Shown here: piece by piece, positions 26,171 through 34,200 of the stretch
How positions within the stretch are numbered: the first letter of the stretch is position 1
Layout of the letters: the number at the start of each line of letters is the position of its first letter
Origin: Tianweitania populi
Lineage (GTDB): Bacteria > Pseudomonadota > Alphaproteobacteria > Rhizobiales > Rhizobiaceae
Direction: 5' to 3'
Assembly (NCBI RefSeq): GCF_014652875.1
Contig: NZ_BMZQ01000001.1
Location: 1,798,001 to 1,862,000 of the forward strand
DNA: 64,000 bases
Made by a program: the position numbers and the translations under genes
The notes under the pieces: generated by a model
What the model was told of the DNA's origin: nothing
What the model saw: the letters and a program-made list of their open reading frames with translations, nothing else
The model's database searches: none

Positions 26171-26875
26171 ATGAAACGCATCGTCTCTGCTCTGCTCGGG
26201 CTCATCCTGCCTACCCAGGCGCAGCCGCAAACGCCTGACGATCCCGATCTGCGCAAGCTGCGTTCCATGACCCAGCTTGAAGCCGAAGCCGTGCCGACGA
26301 TCGCGCATCTACCGGCAATCGAGAGCGAAACGGAAAGCACGCGGCGCAGCGACCGCGAAGTGGTGGAGCGCACGATCGCCCTGGCCATTGTCGCGGTGAA
26401 AGGCGAAACCGGCGATGCTGGCCTCGCCAATTCGCTCGTACGCCAGTTCAACGCCGAAGCCTTCTTCACGCCGAAGGAGCGCGCCTTCATGGCTGAAAGC
26501 GATCCGGAGCAGCAGGATCGCGTGAACTTCACCTGGCGCTATGAAGGCGTGAACGTCCTGCTTTGGGCACTCGGCATCTTCGACGAGCTGCCCCGCCCCG
26601 AAGCGATCTGCGACGTCCCCCGCATCGCCGCCACCTTGCGCGATTTCGGCACCGACGGCCTGAAGAAGCGCGCCAGGCTGAGACCACAGCGCGAAATCCT
26701 CGACGCTGCCGACCTGATCTACCGCTATGACTGGGCCGTCGTAAACGCGCGCATCAAGGGCGAACCCACGCCGAGCGACCTCGACGGCAGCGTCGTCCAG
26801 GAACGCCATCACGCCCTGAACTGGCTGATCGGATATCAGGACCAAGCATGGGACGATGTTTCGACGGATACCTGA
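26171..26875 (+). CDS. Exported DUF4272 protein
   Basis: A 234-residue protein with a short N-terminal hydrophobic stretch after MKR that could be a signal peptide cleaved near TQAQP. The rest fits DUF4272: WRYEGVNVLLWALGIFDEL with CDV shortly after, then YDWAVVNARIKG and ERHHALNWLIGY, ending WDDVSTDT. Function of the family is unknown. It begins 60 bases after the kinase-like gene, with AAGGAA upstream, and may be the first gene of the accessory stretch that separates that gene from the acyl-CoA dehydrogenase. Confidence 0.78.
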   Translation: MKRIVSALLGLILPTQAQPQTPDDPDLRKLRSMTQLEAEAVPTIAHLPAIESETESTRRSDREVVERTIALAIVAVKGETGDAGLANSLVRQFNAEAFFTPKERAFMAESDPEQQDRVNFTWRYEGVNVLLWALGIFDELPRPEAICDVPRIAATLRDFGTDGLKKRARLRPQREILDAADLIYRYDWAVVNARIKGEPTPSDLDGSVVQERHHALNWLIGYQDQAWDDVSTDT

Positions 26876-26951
26876 GTTTGGGCTCAGTCTCGAACGTCCG
26901 CTTCCAAGTTCGAAAAGTTGGAAGCGGACAGGATCGGCGCTGTGGCTGTCT

Positions 26952-27683
26952 TTAGATCTGTTTCATGCCCCCATCGACGCAAAGTTCGGCGCCGGTAATG
27001 AAGCTGGCGTCGTCGCTGAGAAGAAACAGCGTTGCGGACGCCACCTCGTCTGGACGCGCCATACGGCCCATCGGTATCGGCGCGATCAGCGTTGCACGCA
27101 CATCTTCAGATACGGCCGCCATCATGTCCGTGTCCGTGGGACCAGGTGCCACGACGTTGACGCGAATGCCGCGAGGCGCGAGTTCGGCAGCCCAGGTGCG
27201 GGCATAGGATCGGACCGCCGCCTTCGTGGCCGCGTAGGTGCCGTATGCCGGAATACCAGCGGCGTCCGCGATTGATCCCATGAGAACGACCGACGCGCCA
27301 TCACCCATCGCCGGCAGGGCCGCCTGCAGGCCGAACACCATTCCACGCACGTTCACACCAAAGTGCCGATCGAAGTGCTCGACGGTTTGATCTGCAATCG
27401 CGGCAGGTTCGGATAGACCAGCGTTCAGAACGAGAAGGTCGAGACGTCCCCGCGCTTGCCTCACGGTCGCGACGACCCGTGCCAGATCCTCAAGCACGCT
27501 TGCGTCGGCCACGAGCCCGCGAGCGCCTCCGGCCACTTGCCGGGCCGCGGTCTCTACCTCATCAGCGCGTCGCCCCGTCAGGAAGACGGTTGCCCCTTCG
27601 CGCGATAAGCGTTGTGCGATCGCCAGTCCGATACCCTTCGCACCCCCGATCACGAGTGCGGTCTTGTTCTCAACTGTTGCCAT
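26952..27683 (-). CDS. SDR-family oxidoreductase
   Basis: A 243-residue classical short-chain dehydrogenase: NAD(P) motif GGAKGIGLA near the N-terminus, LNAGL, catalytic Ser in MGSIADAAG and YGTYAATKAA with the Tyr-x3-Lys pair, ending ITGAELCVDGGMKQI. Substrate unknown. It is divergent from an HxlR regulator 82 bases away, the usual arrangement in which HxlR controls the neighbouring oxidoreductase. Confidence 0.87.
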   Translation of the reverse strand: MATVENKTALVIGGAKGIGLAIAQRLSREGATVFLTGRRADEVETAARQVAGGARGLVADASVLEDLARVVATVRQARGRLDLLVLNAGLSEPAAIADQTVEHFDRHFGVNVRGMVFGLQAALPAMGDGASVVLMGSIADAAGIPAYGTYAATKAAVRSYARTWAAELAPRGIRVNVVAPGPTDTDMMAAVSEDVRATLIAPIPMGRMARPDEVASATLFLLSDDASFITGAELCVDGGMKQI

Positions 27684-27765
27684 CGCATCAACTCCTTGTT
27701 TGGCGATGGCATCCAGATATACGATGGCTATCTAGTAACAAGAACGCACTTTGAAGAGCCTAGAT

Positions 27766-28158
27766 ATGATCGATGATACCGAGCTGGCCTGTCTGTCTGA
27801 GCAGGCACGCGGCAATATGGTTCACATCCGGCCGGTTCTGGATCGGATCGCAGACAAGTGGACGATCCTGATCCTGACCGAACTGTGCCCCCAGCCGGCG
27901 CGATTTAACGAAATCAAGCGACGTCTGGACGGCATCACGCACAAGGCGCTTGCCGACGCTTTGAAGCGACTCGAACGCAACGGCCTCGTGACACGGACTG
28001 TGCTGCCCACCGCCCCGATCGGTGTCGAATACGCGATAACGCCACTCGGCCATTCGCTGCGCCAGCCGTTCGAGGCTCTTTGTGCCTGGGCGCTTGCGCA
28101 CGGTCCCGACATCAAGCGAGCAAGTGCCTGCTTTGATCAGGCAAAGGCCAATCAATAG
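27766..28158 (+). CDS. HxlR-family transcriptional regulator
   Basis: A 130-residue winged-helix regulator with the family core VLDRIADKWTILILTEL, then RFNEIKRRLDGITHKALADA and LERNGLVTRTV, and a C-terminal LGHSLRQPFEALCAWA. Members respond to aldehydes or redox stress. ATG 27766 is preferred; TTG 27751 would add five residues. The gap to the divergent SDR holds repeated GATGGC/GATAT stretches that may include the operator. Confidence 0.85.
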   Translation: MIDDTELACLSEQARGNMVHIRPVLDRIADKWTILILTELCPQPARFNEIKRRLDGITHKALADALKRLERNGLVTRTVLPTAPIGVEYAITPLGHSLRQPFEALCAWALAHGPDIKRASACFDQAKANQ

Positions 28159-28275
28159 CCGCCGAGGACGGAGGCACAGACAGGTCGCGTCGGCTTGAAG
28201 GTGAGTGCGCGATGATCGTGGAAGGACTGCCAGAAGGCGATTGTCGTCTGATTACCTGCCTAGCCTTAGCCCTTT

Positions 28276-28517
28276 TCACGTCGCTTTCTTCGTCGTGACC
28301 TTGTGTGGACGACCGCTCCGGTCGTAGGTAATCCATTCCCCGACCTGCTTTCCGTTATCGAAGTGACCGGAACGCAGCTTCGTGCCGTCGATCCGAAACC
28401 ACTCCCAGTACCCGGACAGGGTTCCATCCAGCATCTGCCCCTTTGCCCGCAGAGTCCGCTTTTATGCCAGTGTTCGACTTGTTCAAGCATCATCGCGTGC
28501 TCCTCGTCGAAAGCCAC
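28276..28517 (-). pseudogene. Frameshifted MORN/YwqK-type small protein gene
   Basis: Reading from 28517, 21 codons give a segment ending MLEQVEHWHKSG. The reading then continues only in another frame, from 28452, as LRAKGQMLDGTLSGYWEWFR, then GHFDNGKQVGEWITYDRSG, ending at TGA 28276. Joined, the two parts make one continuous MORN-repeat protein of the YwqK-like family, with one base missing at about 28453-28455. Homologues are short and are sometimes annotated as antitoxin-like. It is either inactivated or carries a sequencing error. The flanking stretches 28159-28275 and 28518-28711 show no other gene. Confidence 0.7.
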
Positions 28518-28711
28518 CCTGCCCCGCGTTCCACATCTACACTAGCGCTATTGCCGATGCCGTAGAATGTCTGCGCCTGGGGTCGCGTTGAAAACGCTAT
28601 ACGGCCGCAACGGAGTTGGAAGATGCCCTTCCTATCCAACGGCAGCAAGTATCAAGCCAGATCGGACCGAATCTCTGAAGTTGATGGTGTGCATGGATAG
28701 ACTAGCCGCCC

Positions 28712-29071
28712 TCACCATTGGCTAAAGCTCAACGCGCCGAACTGGCGTGGGTCTGCTCCGTGGCGGAAGGCGGCTTCGATGAGGCGGTGCACTTCGCCGA
28801 TGGTGACCTGCCTCTCATAGGAGCCCGACTGATCTGGTTGCGGGAGGTCGAGTAGGACGATCGGAAGGTGGCTGGCATCGTCAACATCGTCCGGTATGCC
28901 TGCTGTGAAGTAGAACTGCACCGTTCTGTCCTGATCATCGATCAGGCCAAGGAAGTTGCCCTCGACGCCGCGCACGACATCGGACCAGATCCGACCCGCC
29001 TCGGCAAGATCGACATCCCTTGCGACAGCCGATGGCAGTTCGTCGCCACAGTCATTCCAGTATGCTTTCAT
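28712..29071 (-). CDS. Hypothetical acidic protein
   Basis: A 119-residue acidic soluble protein, MKAYWNDCGDELP onward, with a central strand-rich part (NFLGLIDDQDRTVQFYFTAG) and a C-terminal helix LIEAAFRHGADPRQFGA. I do not recognise the family; its size and acidity resemble immunity proteins of polymorphic toxins, but no toxin gene lies next to it. The start at 29071 is chosen because the sequence before it looks non-coding. An 8-bp tandem repeat begins 45 bases upstream. Confidence 0.55.
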   Translation of the reverse strand: MKAYWNDCGDELPSAVARDVDLAEAGRIWSDVVRGVEGNFLGLIDDQDRTVQFYFTAGIPDDVDDASHLPIVLLDLPQPDQSGSYERQVTIGEVHRLIEAAFRHGADPRQFGALSFSQW

Positions 29072-29115
29072 GCGCCTGCCTTCGGTGAACCGCTTAAGTA
29101 AGGTTTGACGCACCA

Positions 29116-29147
29116 CCCTACTGCCCTACTGCCCTACTGCCCTACTG
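29116..29147. repeat. Four tandem copies of CCCTACTG
   Basis: Four perfect, adjacent 8-base units, followed by degenerate CCGTATTCACCTACTCACC. The array lies between the hypothetical gene and the end of the acyl-CoA dehydrogenase gene, so copy-number change would not alter a reading frame. Confidence 0.9.
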
Positions 29148-29161
29148 CCGTATTCACCTAC

Positions 29162-30373
29162 TCACCTCTCCCCCTCCACCGGCCACCGCCAAAACTCATT
29201 CCCCTCTTCTGACAGGTTCCGGTTCAGCACCATCTTGTGCACCTCATCGGCGCCGTCGACGAGGCGGGCTTGGCGGGCGTAGCGGTAGATCCATTCCAGT
29301 ACGGTGTCCTTGGAATAGCCGCGCGCGCCGTTAATCTGGATGCCGGTGTCGGCGGCCTTGTGCAGGACGTCAGCGACATGCACCTTGGCCATGGAGACCT
29401 CCTTGCGGGCGTACTCGCCCATATCCAGCGCGTAAGCTGCTTTTTGCACGAGCAGGCGGCCGATTTCGATCTGCATGGCGAGGTCGCCCAGCATCAGCTG
29501 GATGCTTTCGCGGTTCGCCAGCCTTATGCCGAAGCCTTCACGCTTCTCGGCATAATCCCTGGCGATTTCGGTGCAGCGTTTGGCCAAGCCGAGCCAGCGC
29601 ATGCAATGGGTGAGGCGCGCAGGTCCGAGCCGGGTTTGCGTGACGCGCATGCCCTTGCCTTCGCCGAGCAGGATCTCGCTTACGGGGATTTCGAGGCCGT
29701 CGAACTCGATCTCGCAATGGCCGCCATGTTCTTCCGGTCCCATGATCGGAATGCGGCGCTTGATGCGCCAGCCCGGCTGGTTCTTGTGATACAAGAAAGC
29801 CGACAGACCGTGGCGCGGATCGTCGGATGTCCGGGCGATCAGGATAAAGTGCTCGGCCTCTTCCGCGCCCGTGATGAACCACTTCGTGCCATGCACGACA
29901 TAGCGGTCGCCCCGTTTCGTCGCCCGCGTCTGGATCATTTGGGGATCGGACCCGCCGCCGGGATGCGGTTCCGTCATCACAAAGGCCGAGCGCACCTCGC
30001 CACGCGCGATCGGCATCAGCCATTTTTCCTTCTGCTCCGGCATGCCGATCTTTTCGAGCACCATCATGTTGCCGTCGTCAGGCGCGGCCGAATTGAACAC
30101 GGCCGGGCCGAAGATCGAGCGGTTCATGGCTTCGTAGCAGACGGCCATGCCACGCTTGTCGAGCCCCTGCCCGCCGCTCGCCGCCGACAGCTGGAGGTTC
30201 CACAGCCCTTGCGCTCTAGCCTTATCGCGCAGCTCTTCCAGCAGCGGCAGAGCGATGTTTTCATGTGCATCGTAGGACGATGGGTCGGCTTCGAGCGGCA
30301 GCACCTCGCGCTCCACGAAGGCGGCGATGCGCTGGCGGAAATCCTCGACGCGAGCGGAAATGGTGAAGTCCAT
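29162..30373 (-). CDS. Acyl-CoA dehydrogenase (ACAD10/11 type)
   Basis: A 403-residue FAD enzyme that oxidises acyl-CoA to 2-enoyl-CoA. It has the helical N-domain, the FAD-binding strand SAFVMTEPHPGGGSDPQMIQ and TKWFITGAEEAEHFI. The C-domain ends with the family block QINGARGYSKDTVLEWIYRY, then DGADEVHKM. These features fit the ACAD10/11 subgroup. The SDR gene is 9 bases upstream in the same operon, and the matching APH-like kinase is encoded at 25058 beyond the accessory insert. The substrate is probably a longer or hydroxylated acyl chain. Confidence 0.9.
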   Translation of the reverse strand: MDFTISARVEDFRQRIAAFVEREVLPLEADPSSYDAHENIALPLLEELRDKARAQGLWNLQLSAASGGQGLDKRGMAVCYEAMNRSIFGPAVFNSAAPDDGNMMVLEKIGMPEQKEKWLMPIARGEVRSAFVMTEPHPGGGSDPQMIQTRATKRGDRYVVHGTKWFITGAEEAEHFILIARTSDDPRHGLSAFLYHKNQPGWRIKRRIPIMGPEEHGGHCEIEFDGLEIPVSEILLGEGKGMRVTQTRLGPARLTHCMRWLGLAKRCTEIARDYAEKREGFGIRLANRESIQLMLGDLAMQIEIGRLLVQKAAYALDMGEYARKEVSMAKVHVADVLHKAADTGIQINGARGYSKDTVLEWIYRYARQARLVDGADEVHKMVLNRNLSEEGNEFWRWPVEGER

Positions 30374-30382
30374 GGTGGTCTC

Positions 30383-31135
30383 CTACAACGACGCGTTGCT
30401 ATGACCGCCGTCCACCACCAGCGCTGTGCCAGTGATGTAAGCGCCGGCCTCCGAGGCCAGCAGCAGGACGGCGCCGTCGAGGTCTTGCATGCGGCCAAGC
30501 CGGCGCTGCGGAATGCGCTTGATCATGGCCTCACCCGCCGGACTGGCGAAGAAATCGCGGTTGATCTCGGTTTCCACATAGCCCGGGCAAAGCGCGTTGA
30601 CCCGGATGCCATAGCGCGCCCATTCCAGTGACAAAGCGCGGGTGAGATGAACGAGCCCAGCTTTGGAGGCGGCATAGGCCGACAGCTCGGTCGCCACCCG
30701 CAGCGCCACGATCGACGCGACGTTGATGATGGAACCGCCGCGCTCGGCCTGCCGCAACGCCTTGGCCGCAGCCTGTGCGATCAGGAACGGACCCTTCAGA
30801 TTGACGTCGAGCGTGTTGTCCCAGGCCTCTTCGGTGAGGTCCATCGCCCGCGCTGCGCCGCTGATGCCGGCATTGTTGACGACGATGTCGAAGGGCTGTT
30901 CGGCTTGAGCAAACAGCCGCGCAATGGAGGCGGCATCGCGCACGTCCAGCGCGACGGCGTTCGCCTCTGCGCCGTTTGCGCGTAATGCGTCCCGCTCGGT
31001 TTCGAGGCTGTCGAGCCGGCGCGCGGCGAGCGTCACAGAGGCGCCTTGTTCGGCAAACAGCCGCGCAAAATGCTGGCCCAGCCCGCTCGACGCGCCTGTT
31101 ACCAGCACGCACTTACCCCTGATGTCGTCGAACAT
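30383..31135 (-). CDS. SDR-family oxidoreductase (acyl-CoA operon)
   Basis: A 250-residue classical SDR with VTGASSGLGQHFARLF, NNAGISG, catalytic Ser in NVASIVALRVA, YAASKAG, and the C-terminal ITGTALVVDGGHSNASL. It probably acts as a 3-hydroxyacyl-CoA or secondary-alcohol dehydrogenase with the acyl-CoA dehydrogenase that follows 9 bases later. The exact substrate is not shown. Confidence 0.87.
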   Translation of the reverse strand: MFDDIRGKCVLVTGASSGLGQHFARLFAEQGASVTLAARRLDSLETERDALRANGAEANAVALDVRDAASIARLFAQAEQPFDIVVNNAGISGAARAMDLTEEAWDNTLDVNLKGPFLIAQAAAKALRQAERGGSIINVASIVALRVATELSAYAASKAGLVHLTRALSLEWARYGIRVNALCPGYVETEINRDFFASPAGEAMIKRIPQRRLGRMQDLDGAVLLLASEAGAYITGTALVVDGGHSNASL

Positions 31136-31217
31136 GCAGGCTCCTCCCCGACAATGAGCGATGGCTTAGTGTCGGGGAAGTCAAAGAAGGCCGCAAGAGC
31201 GAACGGCCTGAAAGCGC

Positions 31218-34200
31218 TTAGTAATCGCGCTCGTAGAACACGCCGAGGCTGGAGTCTGTGGTGCCTGCGCCGCCCTTCACCTTCAGGTTTTCGGTGATGT
31301 CGAGGTTGATCGTCGCCTTGGTATTGCCGCCGGCACCCGCTTCCACGCCGAGATAGGTGTTCTCGTTGATGTAGCGGCCGGCACGCACGGCGGCATTACC
31401 TTCGCTGTCAGTCACCACGTCGAGATCGTCCAGACCCGTGCCGGCGCGCAGGCTGCCGAGCAGCGAATTGTTGCCGCCGCCCGCGAGTTCGGCGGCGGCC
31501 GCGGCAAGCTGCGCGATCTGGAAGGCCGACAGCTCGTTGATGCCGCGATTAAAGATCAGGCGCGCCAGCACTTCGTCCTGCGGCAGTTCGGGCGACGACG
31601 AGAAGGTGACGTCGATGTCGGACGCACGGCCCGTCACCTTCACGAAGACCGTGATATCCGACCCTTCCGAGCGCGCCACGAAGTTGAGGTACGGATCGAG
31701 ATCGCCCACCAGCGTGACCTCGCCTTCATCGAAGGTGATGCGCTGGCCGAGAATGCCGATGCGGCCCCGGATCATCTTCAACCCGCCGGTCGGCTGGATG
31801 TTGGTGACCGGCCCGCTGATCTGCACGGACCCGCCGAGCTCGGCATCCACGCCGCGACCGCGCACGAACACCTGGTTTGGCGCATTGATGGTGATGTTGA
31901 GGCGCGCCACGCTCGGGCGCGAGGTAGGAACCGGCGTACCATCATTGGCCTTGGCGCGCACCAGCGTGGCACGAACGCCGGCCGGCGGGTTGCGGTGCTT
32001 GACGTTGATGGCGGCAGCACCGCCGGCAAAGCTTTCGGGAACGGTGATTTCGGCACGCGCCACGTCGATCGTTCCGCCGATAACCGGATCCTGCAACAAA
32101 GCGCCGGTGACCGTGAGGCGGCCGTTGACGGTGGCAACCAGCAACTCGCCGTCGGCATAGCGGGCATTGTTGAGGTTGATCGCGATATTGGCGGGGAAGT
32201 TGCTGCCTGGCGCAATGCCGACGGTGCCCGACGCGCTGACCGTTCCGCCGCCACCAATGGCGCCCGACACGTTCTCGATCGTGACCGTCTGGCCCGATAT
32301 GCCGACCGCGACGTTGATGTTGCTGACGCGCAGGTTGGTTTCGGGATCAACCACGGCCGCACCCGCCGAGGTCACGCGGCCCTGAATGTTCGGTTGCTGG
32401 ATGCTGCCGGTGACCGTTGCATTGGCATTGACCGTACCGGTCAGCTGCGTGCCGCGATCGGCTAGGAAGCGGTTGGCGAGTGCAAGCGGCGCCTGCGCGT
32501 CGACATTCACGGACAAGCCGTCGCCCGACAAAGGCACGCGACCGTTGCCGCTGACCGTGAGACCCTGAGCGCCATTGACCCGCAGGCTGTTCAGCGTCAC
32601 CGCATTGTCGCCGTAAGCGCCATCCGCCTGAACGGAAAGTGGTGCCACACCCGCTTGAGCCAGCGGCGCTGCGGTGATGCCGCTTCCCTGGAGATTAAAG
32701 CTGGCAGATGGATTGCGCAACTCACCCGTGACCCGCGCCGTACCGGTGACGGTGCCGCCAAGATTCTGGTCGGGCACGAACCCGTTGGCGAGCGCCAACG
32801 GCACCTGCGCATTCACATCCACCGCCAGTCCGGCACCCTTCAAGGGCACTCGTCCACTGCCGCTGACATCCAGCCCTTGTGCACCCCGCACCTGCAGACT
32901 GTTCAGCGTCAGGGCGTTGTCGCCAAAGGCACCCTCCGCCTGAACGGAAAGCGGTGCAGCGCCTGCTTGAGCAAGCGGTGCGGCACTGATGCCGCTGCCC
33001 TGGAGATTGAAGCTCGCAGCCGGGTTGCGCAATTCACCGGTGACACGGGCGGTGCCGGTGATCGTGCCAGCAAGTTTCTGCTCTGGCACGACCGCATTGG
33101 CGATGGCCAGCGGCAGCGAGCGCAGCGTGACGTCGAGACCAAGCTGACCTTGCCCGAGCGGCACCGTACCTTGGGCGCGCGCATCGACGCCTTCTGGGCT
33201 GGTGATGGCCGCATCAAGGGTCAGGAGCTGGTTCTGCGTGCTGCCATTGGCAGTGACGTTGATCGAAGACAGGCCGGCCTGTTTCAGCTGGGCGGCGGTC
33301 AGGCCCTGCCCGCGCACGTCGAAATTGATGTCTGGCGCACTGCGCGATCCGCCGACCTTCACCGTGCTATCGAGCGTTCCGCCAAGGCCGAGATCCGGCA
33401 CGACGCTGTTGCCGATCGCGAGCGGCAGCTTCGCGATCACCAGATCGAGGTCGAGCGTTTCGGCAATCTGGCCCTTGGCATCGATCCGCCCACCGTCGAC
33501 ATCGAGAGCAACGCCATCGATGGTGATGACCTGGTTGATGATCGTCACCGAAGCCGGCTGAAGCAGGCGGGCATTGGTGCTGCCGTGCGCCAGCGCCAGC
33601 TCGTTCAAGCCTACGCGGAAACCGGTGTCCACACGCGACAAAGCCCCGGCAACCTTAGCCGTGGTGCCATTGTCGAGCGCAGTTTCGGCAGAGAAGTCGG
33701 TGGTGTCGGCGTTCTGGCGCGCTTGCGCCTGCAACCGCGTGACGGTGAAGCCGCCGGCCACGACATCGCGCGCATCGATGGTCGCATTGCCGCCCGGCAC
33801 CTTGAACAGGTCCGAAACCTCGGCCTGCACATCAGCACTGCCGACGCGCGCCTGGTCGACGACGAGGTTGCGGATGTCGGCCTTGATGTCGCCATCCTGA
33901 TTGCCGTTGACCGGCCGCAGCCGGATCGTGGCATTCGCCGAGCCGGATGCCTGCGTCAGGAACAAAGCGGCAGCCGTCGATACGTCGCTGGCACGCAGTT
34001 GTACTTGTCCGTCGAACAAGCCGCTGGACACGATTTGGCTGATATCGCCCGTCAGGTTCGCACCGCCGGCCGAGAAGCTCAACGCGCTCAGCTTGCGGGT
34101 GGAGGCGGAAACGGCGACGCCGCTCCCCAGCTGTACACGGTTGCCATCGAGGAACGCGTCACCGGTGAGATTGCCGTCAAGCAGATCCGGCAGCTGAACG

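Noticed and set aside
29116..29147. Short tandem repeats considered as a CRISPR array
   Set aside because: Units are 8 bases and directly adjacent with no spacers; no cas gene is present.
29237..30631. A 464-codon + strand frame opposite the acyl-CoA dehydrogenase and SDR
   Set aside because: It spans two clearly identified genes on the other strand and lacks a ribosome site.
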